43,814 nucleotides of DNA, taken from positions 27,987-71,800 of the forward strand of contig RXKF01000051.1 of the NCBI GenBank assembly GCA_003963235.1, given 5' to 3'. Position 1 is the stretch's first letter; each line of letters starts with the position of its first letter. Positions 22,330 through 29,685 of the stretch are shown here, one piece after another. This DNA comes from Rickettsiales bacterium. GTDB lineage: Bacteria; Pseudomonadota; Alphaproteobacteria; Rickettsiales; Rickettsiaceae. Both the position numbers and the translations under genes were made by a program. Under the pieces are notes generated by a model. That model was not told the DNA's origin. It saw only the letters and a program-made list of their open reading frames with translations, and made no database searches.

Positions 22330-22794
22330 TTAGATGCTAGGTGCATCGTTACCACTTTCTTCTTTATCTTCTGTTCTGCCTACAGAAACAACTTGTGGTT
22401 GATTCATAGCAGCGTTGCTCAATTCATGAGCAAAGATAATTTCAGTTACTTTTATTTGAGCTTGCTCACTTAAAGTAATCTCGTGGTTAATTGGTTTATC
22501 CCAAGATTTAGTATAAACTCCAGTTTCACCTGTAGTTTTGTTTTCCCAGGTTTCACCTTCTTTACACTCTTTGTAGTCAATGCGATAAGTAGCATTTCCA
22601 CGAGATAAAGCAATAGCTTGTTTTAAAGCACTTACGCTTTTAATTCCTAGTGTTCTTTCAGCCATTCTTTCAGCTAAACCTTGACTAATTTTATAGTTTC
22701 CAGTTTTGTTATCAACACTAGGACGACATACAAGCACATAACCTCCTTGAGGATTGGCTTGTAAAGATAAGATTTTTACATTTGTAGATTTCAT
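22330..22794 (-). CDS. First leftward gene: hypothetical protein, 154 aa, probably highly expressed
   Basis: Function unknown. Soluble, with a first half of mixed alpha/beta (VKILSLQANPQGGYVLVCRP, then ISQGLAERMAERTLGIKSVSALKQAIALS) and an acidic tail (GRTEDKEESGNDAPSI). Codon use is visibly less AT-biased than in neighbours. It is the first gene leftward of the divergence point, is monocistronic (terminator at 22288-22320) and has the leader TTTAAAAACCTAAAAACC, all of which suggest strong early expression. Confidence 0.75.
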   Translation of the reverse strand: MKSTNVKILSLQANPQGGYVLVCRPSVDNKTGNYKISQGLAERMAERTLGIKSVSALKQAIALSRGNATYRIDYKECKEGETWENKTTGETGVYTKSWDKPINHEITLSEQAQIKVTEIIFAHELSNAAMNQPQVVSVGRTEDKEESGNDAPSI

Positions 22795-23156
22795 GGTTTT
22801 TAGGTTTTTAAAGGTTAATAATAGAAAATTATGAAGAAACTCAATAGGGGAGTTTCCGTCAAAGATTCGAGGGGAGTAGGTTGATGGGGTAGGTTTACAC
22901 CCACAATCATAAACATCAAAAATTCCTCTTCTAAAAAAATTTTATAAAAAATTTTTCTACTATTATCATCCTCTCTATAACATCTACAACATCATTATAA
23001 AAATCCTCTATTACAAAATCTCTATAAAAAGGAAATAGAAGTCCTCTAAATATCTATCATGGTAGATTATTTAAAATTTTAAATCATTTAAAATCAAGCC
23101 TTTAATTAAGAGATTTTAGTATTTGAGATAATCTTGATTTTAATTGTACTTTTAAA
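22795..23156. promoter_or_regulatory. Divergence region between early and late arms
   Basis: No gene. Contents from left: leader of the 154-aa gene; a G-rich patch with three GGGG runs between 22845 and 22890 in an otherwise AT-rich sequence; TCCTCT at 22924, 22969, 23004 and 23042, all in the same orientation; and an 11-bp inverted repeat, TTAAAATCAAG (23088-23098) and CTTGATTTTAA (23133-23143). A replication origin, regulator sites or both are reasonable; no promoter of the TAnnTTTG type was found for the leftward gene. Confidence 0.5.
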
Positions 23157-23188
23157 TTTGGTTTTTCTAAAAAAGTTTATTACTTTTG
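23157..23188 (+). promoter_or_regulatory. Bacteroidetes-type promoter for the rightward arm
   Basis: TTTG (23157-23160), exactly 20 bases, then TACTTTTG (23181-23188), a full match to TTTG-N20-TAnnTTTG. The start of transcription should fall about six bases on, at or next to the ATG at 23194, so the message would be leaderless or nearly so. Confidence 0.65.
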
Positions 23189-23193
23189 ATTTT

Positions 23194-23796
23194 ATGGGAC
23201 ACATTTTACAAGATACAATTGAATTTGTTATTAATGAATGGAATAAAATTGTAAAAAATACAGGAATAGATAAAAGCTATGAATTTAAAATTACAGTAGG
23301 AGAAAAAGACTACTACATTAATAAAAAAGAAAAAGAAACTATAAACATAGCAGAAGCTTCCTTGTATTGTAAAGGAGAAAAAAACTATCTTCTATGGAGA
23401 AGAGAATTTGAAATACCTAAAAAAATAAAAGGAGTAAAACAACAAGATATAATAAATTCTGCAATAAAAGATTTATGTAGATATTTCTTATATGAAAGTA
23501 TTAGTAGTTTTTCTTTAGTAACTGAAAGATTAATAGACACTCAAGATATTTGTGAATATGATATTGAAAACAATAGATTAAAACAAACTCCATCTGCTAA
23601 TCAAATGGTTATCAAAACTATTAAAGACGGACAGTATTTTAAATCTGGAGATGAATTTGATGTATTTATGGAATTAGATACTCATTATATGGTTTACTGT
23701 AGTATTTTCAAAAAGAATCAAGGTATTGTAAGAATGGAAAAGAATGATTGTATTATAATTAATGCACCTGTTAAAAAAATTGAACTTATACTTTAA
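23194..23796 (+). CDS. First rightward gene, hypothetical protein, 200 aa
   Basis: Not recognised. Counted from ATG 23194 (MGHILQDTIEFVINEW). It is soluble, alpha/beta, with many Lys and Tyr. A longer frame from a TTG at 23134 would prepend a hydrophobic stretch, but that region holds the promoter and an inverted repeat, so it is rejected. The stop overlaps the ATG of the IHF-like gene. Conserved position next to the IHF-like gene in crAss-like phages suggests a virion or DNA-structuring role. Confidence 0.75.
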   Translation: MGHILQDTIEFVINEWNKIVKNTGIDKSYEFKITVGEKDYYINKKEKETINIAEASLYCKGEKNYLLWRREFEIPKKIKGVKQQDIINSAIKDLCRYFLYESISSFSLVTERLIDTQDICEYDIENNRLKQTPSANQMVIKTIKDGQYFKSGDEFDVFMELDTHYMVYCSIFKKNQGIVRMEKNDCIIINAPVKKIELIL

Positions 23797-24167
23797 TGAA
23801 AGGTTTATACATAGATTATAAATTACAACGTATTATAGAAACTATAAGAAAAGATATAAATAGTAAACATAATACAGAACTTACTTTTGATGAAGTTAAA
23901 CATATTATAGAAAGTCAATTCCTTGCAACAGTAGATGGAATGTCTAAAGGCTATACCGTAGTACTTAAACATTTTGGTAGTTTTGTTGCAACTCAAGCTA
24001 GAGTAAAAAAATTAAATAAAGTTTACGATAGAATAGGCAAACAAAAAACAATTCAAGATACAGGATTTTATAGAATGTCATTTACTAAAGATAGTAAATT
24101 AATTTGTGAAGAGCCTTTTGTATCAAATCGTAAAAAAGATTATTTAAATAAATTAAATAATGAGTAA
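23796..24167 (+). CDS. IHF/HU-like DNA-bending protein
   Basis: Predicted histone-like protein. The core TVDGMSKGYTVVLKHFGSFVATQAR (about residues 47-71) matches the HU/IHF pattern in which a helix pair precedes a Gly-Phe-Gly-type beta turn and a basic arm, here HFGSFVATQARVKK. C-terminal extension of about 40 residues compared with HU. crAss-like phages are known to carry IHF-like genes near the packaging and structural genes. It overlaps the next gene by 8 bases. It may bend DNA for packaging or late promoter use. Confidence 0.72.
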   Translation: MKGLYIDYKLQRIIETIRKDINSKHNTELTFDEVKHIIESQFLATVDGMSKGYTVVLKHFGSFVATQARVKKLNKVYDRIGKQKTIQDTGFYRMSFTKDSKLICEEPFVSNRKKDYLNKLNNE

Positions 24168-24816
24168 AATTTTTAAAATAGAAAATGATGAATTAATATT
24201 AGATAAGGATTATCTAAGAGGGATTCCTGAATTTAAAGCTATTTTAGAAAGAGATAGAGGTAGTAAAGGTGATGCAGACGGTAGAAAAAAATTTAGAGCT
24301 TGGAAAGAATTTATGTATCTTTATATTGTTTCAAGTTTTTATTCTTATCCAAATTTAGGAGGATTTAATGAAAAAGATACACATAGAGCTGCTATAGTTG
24401 AAAGCGAACTTGAACCAGATTTTCAACCTGATTCTTTACTTAAACAAGCTATAGTTAAAAATAGAGAACTTGAAAAAGCTATAGTACCTACTTTAAATAC
24501 TATAAATACTATTTTAAAAGGTTTAAAAGTTAGTGATAAGATTTGTGTTAATATTATTAAGAATATAGAATCTGTAATAGAAAAACAAGAGCTAGAAAAT
24601 AATGAAAAAATAAACAGAGGAGAAATGATAGATTTAGCTTCTGATTTAGTTTTAACTCAAGGATTAATTGACCAATTAGAACAACTTACAAAAATAGCAA
24701 ATACCTTACCAAAAACAATTAATACTTTAGAAGATTTATACAATAAATTAGCTAAAGAAGAAGCAGGACAAAAAATTGCTAGAGGTGGAAGAGCTATAGG
24801 AAATAGAGCAGAATAA
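24160..24816 (+). CDS. Conserved hypothetical protein, 218 aa, probably virion-associated
   Basis: Function unknown. The N-terminal half is aromatic and basic (GRKKFRAWKEFMYLYIVSSFYSYPNLGGF), the C-terminal half is helical with heptad-like Leu/Ile spacing (about residues 90-205). This position between the IHF-like and nuclease genes is typical of structural or packaging proteins in crAss-like phages, as inferred from context. Confidence 0.72.
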   Translation: MSKIFKIENDELILDKDYLRGIPEFKAILERDRGSKGDADGRKKFRAWKEFMYLYIVSSFYSYPNLGGFNEKDTHRAAIVESELEPDFQPDSLLKQAIVKNRELEKAIVPTLNTINTILKGLKVSDKICVNIIKNIESVIEKQELENNEKINRGEMIDLASDLVLTQGLIDQLEQLTKIANTLPKTINTLEDLYNKLAKEEAGQKIARGGRAIGNRAE

Positions 24817-25067
24817 TGGTGTGTACCAGTTGTAATAAAATAGTAGATAAAGTAATTAGTATAGGTACTGGTTATAAAAATATACTTATTACTAACGAAC
24901 AATTAGAGCCAGTAGCTAAAGAAAGAGAAGCTATATGTAACAGTTGTGAATTTATAAAAGAGTTTATAAAAATAGGAAATACTACAGTCTATAGTTGTAG
25001 TTTATGTAGTTGCCCTATTAAAGCTAAAACAAGAAGTAACGATAAATGTCCTAAAGGAAAATGGTAA
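24816..25067 (+). CDS. Small zinc-ribbon protein, 83 aa
   Basis: Three Cys clusters are visible: CTSC at 3-6, AICNSC near 40-45, and YSCSLCSCPIKAKTRSNDKCPKGKW at the end. The C-terminal pattern (CxxCxCPxxxKxR...CPxxxW) is a known small phage zinc-finger end, similar in form to DUF6171-like proteins. Overlaps both neighbours. Role unknown, perhaps a packaging or late transcription accessory. Confidence 0.7.
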   Translation: MVCTSCNKIVDKVISIGTGYKNILITNEQLEPVAKEREAICNSCEFIKEFIKIGNTTVYSCSLCSCPIKAKTRSNDKCPKGKW

Positions 25068-25948
25068 AAAGAACTATATCATTTAATGAAGAGCTTCATC
25101 AATATACTGATGAAGATAAAAATATATATACTTCTGTTACAACTTGTATTAAAGATTATGAAATACCATTTGATGAAAAATACTGGTTAAATTATAAAAG
25201 CAATGAATTAGGAGTTTCTAAAAGTTTTTTAAAAAAAGAATGGGATTCTATAAGAGATAACAGTTGTAAATTAGGTACAGTAGAGCATAAACTTTTAGAA
25301 GATAGTGTAAACAATAGTACTTTAAATATTAATAGTACTTATGGACAAAGAAAAGAAAATCTATTACAAGGTCTTAAAAAAATAACTATAGTAGATATTG
25401 AAACTCTTAAAAACAGTCCTTTAGGTAAAAAATACCCTATTATATTAAACTATCTTATTAATAAACTAGAAGAAGGTTTTTCTATTTTTGTAGAAAAACG
25501 TATTTATGTATTTGAATATTTAGTTGCAGGAACAATTGATTGCCTTTTAATTAAAGGCAAAGAATTTATAATAGCAGATTGGAAAACTAATAAAGATGAA
25601 CTAAAATTTAAATCTGGATATTATAAAAAAATTAATGGTATAAAAAGTAATCAATGGGTAGATAAAAAAGAATTTTTTAAAGCCCCTCTTAATACATTAC
25701 CTTTTTGTAAAGGTAATGTATATAGTTTACAACTTTCTTTATATGCTTATATATTAGAGCTATGGGGATATAAATGTATAGATTTACAACTTTTTCATAT
25801 TAAGAGAGATGTTAGTGTAACGGTTTATAAAATCAATTATTTAAAACAGCATTGCCAATTACTTTTAATAGATTTTAAAAATCGTTCGAGTTTATCTAAA
25901 CCCTCAAACAACACTACTAATAAAATCACTAAATTCGGTATTAATTAA
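25061..25948 (+). CDS. PD-(D/E)XK family nuclease
   Basis: RecB-like nuclease fold. Catalytic elements: LGTVEHKLLED (about residues 71-81), GTIDCLLIKGKEFIIADWKTNK (about 151-172) with the Asp ... Asp-x-Lys core, and a following helix LQLSLYAYILE with Gln-x3-Tyr. This is the usual RecB-domain order. The gene class is a recurrent crAss-like component near TerL; it may trim replicating DNA or act in packaging. Two perfect hairpins lie in the coding sequence (25540-25560 and 25692-25721). Confidence 0.8.
   Translation: MVKRTISFNEELHQYTDEDKNIYTSVTTCIKDYEIPFDEKYWLNYKSNELGVSKSFLKKEWDSIRDNSCKLGTVEHKLLEDSVNNSTLNINSTYGQRKENLLQGLKKITIVDIETLKNSPLGKKYPIILNYLINKLEEGFSIFVEKRIYVFEYLVAGTIDCLLIKGKEFIIADWKTNKDELKFKSGYYKKINGIKSNQWVDKKEFFKAPLNTLPFCKGNVYSLQLSLYAYILELWGYKCIDLQLFHIKRDVSVTVYKINYLKQHCQLLLIDFKNRSSLSKPSNNTTNKITKFGIN
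25540..25560. other. Intragenic 8-bp hairpin in the nuclease gene
   Basis: TTGCCTTT (25540-25547) pairs with AAAGGCAA (25553-25560), loop TAATT. It lies within the catalytic region of the nuclease coding sequence. Confidence 0.45.
25692..25721. other. Intragenic perfect 13-bp hairpin in the nuclease gene
   Basis: ATACATTACCTTT (25692-25704) pairs with AAAGGTAATGTAT (25709-25721), loop TTGT. The encoded residues (TLPFCKGNVYSL) are not repetitive, so the pairing is not a by-product of protein repeats. Confidence 0.7.
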
Positions 25949-25964
25949 ATTATATATATATAAA

Positions 25965-26573
25965 ATGAATAAACCAACATCACAACAGCTTGTAAACGCT
26001 TTTAAAAGTAAAAAATACAGATTAAAAGATAAACCTTATGAAATAAATATCATAGGTATTCGTAATAGTGAAAGTCAAAGTAATAGTTTTGATGATTTTG
26101 TAGGAGTTTTATTTAAAGATGTATTAGGTAACTGGATGAGTAAGCTTTATAAAGCTACAACTGACCCGGGAGTATATTATAGAGAAAATCCTATAAATGT
26201 AGAAGGTACTATTATAATGGTAGCTACTCAACATTTAGATTGTTATAAAATAGGTAAGCATACTGGATATAAAGCTGTAGAACAAATTGCTCCTATGTTG
26301 TATATTAGAGATAATGATAAAAACGGATTGTTAGATTTCTTAAAAAAATTAGTAACTTCTAAAACTGTAAAACAGCTAAGTAAAACTAATATACATAGAG
26401 CAAATCCTAATAGAGAAAGTATTCAAGTAGATAAATGGAGTGCAGGATGTCAAGTTATCGCTTCTCCTTCTGAATTTGCGGTATTTATGGCAGATTTAGA
26501 TTCTAGTATTACTTTTTATAAACATGAAAATTTATTTGATTATACTCTTTTTGAAAGTAATGATTTTAAATAA
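25965..26573 (+). CDS. YkuD-like peptidoglycan-acting protein, lysin candidate
   Basis: The second half reads NIHRANPNRESIQVDKWSAGCQVIASPSEF: a His, then Ser-Ala-Gly-Cys about 15 residues later, the arrangement of L,D-transpeptidase/carboxypeptidase (YkuD-type) active sites. The stretch TTDPGVYYRENPINVEGTIIM is shared, as I recall, with a widespread set of phage lysis or structural hydrolases. No signal peptide, so it would need a holin or act from the virion. The nearest upstream gene is the PD-(D/E)XK nuclease. Enzyme class is inferred from the motif. Confidence 0.6.
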   Translation: MNKPTSQQLVNAFKSKKYRLKDKPYEINIIGIRNSESQSNSFDDFVGVLFKDVLGNWMSKLYKATTDPGVYYRENPINVEGTIIMVATQHLDCYKIGKHTGYKAVEQIAPMLYIRDNDKNGLLDFLKKLVTSKTVKQLSKTNIHRANPNRESIQVDKWSAGCQVIASPSEFAVFMADLDSSITFYKHENLFDYTLFESNDFK

Positions 26574-26575
26574 TT

Positions 26576-26878
26576 ATGAGAATAATAATAAAATACTGTA
26601 CTAATTTAGATAAAATAGAACAAAATGAAATAATGATTAAACAAGCTTTACATCATAATCAATTTAATGCTTTTTCAAAAGTTGAAGTACCTAAAAAAAT
26701 AAAACATAATTACAAAAAAACTAACATGAGTTTTAAAGTAAATAATATTATAAGTTATTATGTAGAACCAACTAAAGAAAAAGATATGATGATAAATATT
26801 AGTCAAGTAGGAGAAGTTAGAGCTTTATATGACCCTTTAGTAGAAAGTAAATTAGAATTATATTTTAACGGTGAATAA
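26576..26878 (+). CDS. Hypothetical protein, 100 aa
   Basis: Not recognised. Basic first half (KVEVPKKIKHNYKKTNMSFKV), beta-like second half (MMINISQVGEVRALYDPLVE). Follows the lysin candidate by two bases, so it is likely cotranslated with it. Confidence 0.65.
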   Translation: MRIIIKYCTNLDKIEQNEIMIKQALHHNQFNAFSKVEVPKKIKHNYKKTNMSFKVNNIISYYVEPTKEKDMMINISQVGEVRALYDPLVESKLELYFNGE

Positions 26879-26917
26879 GACTACCTTAAACGTCTTAATA
26901 ATATAAAACAAAATAAA

Positions 26918-27172
26918 ATGGAAGGACAAGAACAAGAAAACAAATCAAAATTAACTTTCGGTATGAAAGCAGTAGGGATTACATTTAATCCTAGTAATAT
27001 GCCAGAAGTTGACCGTTGTAAAATGCAACACGCTAATTGCATTGACCAAATGAATGAACTGCGTAATAGTTCAACTGCATCTGCTGAACAAAAGAGATTA
27101 GCAAGTATTGCTATTACCGAAATACAAGGAGCGCAAATGTGGGCTGTTAAAGCTTTAACTTGGAAAGATTAA
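26918..27172 (+). CDS. Acb2/Tad1-like cyclic-nucleotide sponge (anti-CBASS/Thoeris candidate)
   Basis: Predicted to bind and hide cyclic nucleotide alarm signals of CBASS (and possibly Thoeris). The 84-aa protein matches the helical-hairpin family as I know it: GITFNPSNMPEVDRCKMQHANCIDQMNELR (FNPS, then V-x2-K, then Ala and Asp spaced as helix 1), a Ser/Ala-rich turn, and AITEIQGAQMWAVKALTW at the end, the family hallmark (IE/IQGAxMWAVKAxT). Length (about 85-100 aa) is right. Codon use is richer in GC than neighbours. Known Acb2 forms hexamers. Family assignment by eye, not searched; ligand unknown. Confidence 0.72.
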   Translation: MEGQEQENKSKLTFGMKAVGITFNPSNMPEVDRCKMQHANCIDQMNELRNSSTASAEQKRLASIAITEIQGAQMWAVKALTWKD

Positions 27173-27196
27173 TTTAATAATATAAAATAAATAAAA

Positions 27197-27550
27197 ATGG
27201 ATAAAACAGATATTGCTAAGGTAGCTCATGAATTAAATAAAGCTTATTGTGAAAGTATTGGAGATATATCACAACCATCTTGGGAAGAAGCTCCTGAATG
27301 GCAAAAATCTTCAGCTATTAATGGAGTACAATTTCATATTGATAATCCTAATGCTACTCCTGCTAACTCTCATGAAAGTTGGCTAAAACAAAAAACAGAA
27401 GAAGGTTGGAAATATGGAGAAGTTAAAAACCCTGAAACTAAAGAACATCCTTGTTTTTTACCTTATGAACAATTGCCAACTTCTCAAAAAGCTAAAGATT
27501 ATATTTTTAGACAAACTATACATAGTTTAAAAAAGTTTTTAAAGGATTAA
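27197..27550 (+). CDS. RyR-domain protein
   Basis: The whole 117-aa protein follows the prokaryotic RyR domain pattern: VAHELNKAYCESIGDISQPSWEEAPEWQKSSAINGVQF, then HESWLKQKTEEGWKYGEVKNPETKEHPCFLPYEQLP. Trp, Gly and His-Pro positions are all in place. Such domains occur in many phages and are thought to bind small ligands, but the function is not established. It lies 24 bases after the Acb2/Tad1-like gene and 3 before TerL. Confidence 0.8.
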   Translation: MDKTDIAKVAHELNKAYCESIGDISQPSWEEAPEWQKSSAINGVQFHIDNPNATPANSHESWLKQKTEEGWKYGEVKNPETKEHPCFLPYEQLPTSQKAKDYIFRQTIHSLKKFLKD

Positions 27551-27553
27551 CAA

Positions 27554-29674
27554 ATGCCATTTAACGAAAACGGTTTATATGTTATTGAAGATATTGCTTT
27601 TTGTAATACAGTAGATTTTACAAGAACTGGACAATATTTTAAAAAACACGGTGTTTATACTAAAGCGCCTGAAGGAAGTAGAGAACATAAACAATTTTGG
27701 GATATTGAAGAAGATAGACTAAAAAATGGAATGACTCTTCCTGGTAAACTTAAATACGTTAATGGTGTACCTCAAATGCAAGAAGTCCATATTACTGGAG
27801 AGTATTATGGATTTCTTAATTATGCTAGAATTTTAAGAACTACTGATGAAAGTAAAAAAGAATTAAAAAATATAGTAAAAGATAGTACTTTATTACAACA
27901 TTCTAAAAAAGTAGGAAAAAAAGATTTAGATTTTCCTGCTTTTTTAGATGGTCAGTATCATTGGTTTACTGCTAAAGAATTTGCTAGAAATTTAGGTCTT
28001 CATGTTATTTGCGCTAAATCCAGACGTAAAGGTTATTCTTACATGGAAGGATGGGATGCAGCTCATACTGTAAATATGAATAAAAATATAACAGTTTTAA
28101 TAGGAGCTTATGATTATAAATATATTACTTTAGGTGACCAAATTATACCTATGGCTAAAAGATATTTAGATTTTTTAGAATTACATACAGATTTTGCTAG
28201 AGGATATTTAAAAGAACAACCAGAACATATAAAATTAGGATTTAAAAAACCTACAGAAGGTAATAAAGAGTTTGGTTATAAAAGTCAGATTGTAGGTGTT
28301 TCTTTTATGAATAATCCAGACGCTGCTGTAGGTAAAGATGCTAGAAAAATAAAATTAGAAGAGTGTGGTAAATTTCCAAATTTAAAAGAAGCTTTAAGTG
28401 TAACGATGTCCACAACAGAAGATGGCTCATTTGTTACAGGGCAAATCGTAATGTTTGGTACTGGTGGAACAGATGAAGCTAACTGGAGAGATTTTGAAGA
28501 AATTTATTATAATCCAAAATCATATAATTGTCTTTCTTTTGATAACGTATGGGATGAAGGAGCTAAAGGAAATTCTGTAGGATGGTTTCATCCTCAAGAA
28601 TTAGGCGACCCTGCTTTTATAGATTCTCATGGTAATAGTTTAATAGAAGAAGCTAAACAATATAACAATAAAGAAAGAGAAAGAAAAAAAGCAGAATATT
28701 CTAATACTGAATATTTAAAATATATAGGGCAACGTGCTAGAAATCCTAAAGAAGCTTTTGCTAGTGGTAGCGATAATATATTTCCATCTGCTGAAATATT
28801 AGACCAATTAAATAAAGTTAAACATGATAAAGATTTTAAATATTTAGCTAGAGAAGGTCAAATAGTTAGAACCGAATATGGGTTAAAATTTGAACATAAT
28901 TCTACTTTAAAAGAAAAAGGAATTATTGTTCATGATGCTGTAAAAGATTTTCCTTTAAAAGATAAAGTTGATGTTACAGGCTGTTATGTAGAATGGGTAT
29001 CCCCTTACAGAGATAAATTAACAGGCAAAATCCCAAAAGGTTTATATAGAGTTTGGCATGACCCTTATGCACATGATAAAGATAAAAAAAATATCTCTGT
29101 TAAAGATTCATTAGGTGCTACTTATGTTTATGAAAGAGTAAATAATATAACCCCTACTAAAGGAGATTTATTAGTTGCTTGTTATGTAGGAAGACCTGAA
29201 AGAATGGATGATTATAATGAAACTTTATTAAAAATTTGTGAATACTGGAACGCTGAACTTATGTTTGAGAATGATAGAGGAGATGTAAAAAGGTTTTTTA
29301 CAGTTAAACAAAACTTACATTTACTTGCAGACGAACCTGATTTAGAATGGGAAGTAGGATTAAAAAGCGGTGTTAGAAGAGGTAAAGGTATGAATATGAA
29401 TGAAAAAAGAAAAGCTAAAGGAGTTATATATCTTAGAGATTGGCTTTTAGAAAAAAGAGGAAAAGATATTTTTGGTGGAGATAAATTAAATTTACATTAT
29501 ATATATGATGTTGGATTATTAGAGGAATTGTTAAAATGGAATGTAAAAGGTAACTTTGATAGGGTGTCTGCTATGCTTATAGGTATGTTTGACGCTAAAG
29601 AAACTTTTAATAAAGAAATAAAACTACCTCAAAAAGTAAATAAAAATAGTTTTTTTAACAGACCTTTATTTTAA
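27554..29674 (+). CDS. terL: Terminase large subunit
   Basis: Packaging motor ATPase plus headful nuclease. Walker A-type segment VICAKSRRKGYSYMEGW (about residues 154-170), Walker B as KIKLEECGKF (about 267-276, with catalytic Glu), coupling motif QIVMFGTGG, and nuclease acidic residues in YRVWHDPYAHD (near 495-505) and MFENDRGDVKRF (near 575-586). At 706 aa it is typical for crAss-like TerL. No separate small terminase is evident. Just after the RyR gene and 11 bases before the portal gene. Confidence 0.93.
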   Translation: MPFNENGLYVIEDIAFCNTVDFTRTGQYFKKHGVYTKAPEGSREHKQFWDIEEDRLKNGMTLPGKLKYVNGVPQMQEVHITGEYYGFLNYARILRTTDESKKELKNIVKDSTLLQHSKKVGKKDLDFPAFLDGQYHWFTAKEFARNLGLHVICAKSRRKGYSYMEGWDAAHTVNMNKNITVLIGAYDYKYITLGDQIIPMAKRYLDFLELHTDFARGYLKEQPEHIKLGFKKPTEGNKEFGYKSQIVGVSFMNNPDAAVGKDARKIKLEECGKFPNLKEALSVTMSTTEDGSFVTGQIVMFGTGGTDEANWRDFEEIYYNPKSYNCLSFDNVWDEGAKGNSVGWFHPQELGDPAFIDSHGNSLIEEAKQYNNKERERKKAEYSNTEYLKYIGQRARNPKEAFASGSDNIFPSAEILDQLNKVKHDKDFKYLAREGQIVRTEYGLKFEHNSTLKEKGIIVHDAVKDFPLKDKVDVTGCYVEWVSPYRDKLTGKIPKGLYRVWHDPYAHDKDKKNISVKDSLGATYVYERVNNITPTKGDLLVACYVGRPERMDDYNETLLKICEYWNAELMFENDRGDVKRFFTVKQNLHLLADEPDLEWEVGLKSGVRRGKGMNMNEKRKAKGVIYLRDWLLEKRGKDIFGGDKLNLHYIYDVGLLEELLKWNVKGNFDRVSAMLIGMFDAKETFNKEIKLPQKVNKNSFFNRPLF

Positions 29675-29685
29675 AATATAATAAT

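Noticed and set aside
22845..22890. G-quadruplex from the GGGG runs
   Set aside because: Only three GGGG runs with long, uneven loops; a four-run motif is lacking.
23134..23193. TTG start adding a hydrophobic N-terminus to the first rightward gene
   Set aside because: The segment contains the consensus promoter and one arm of an inverted repeat.
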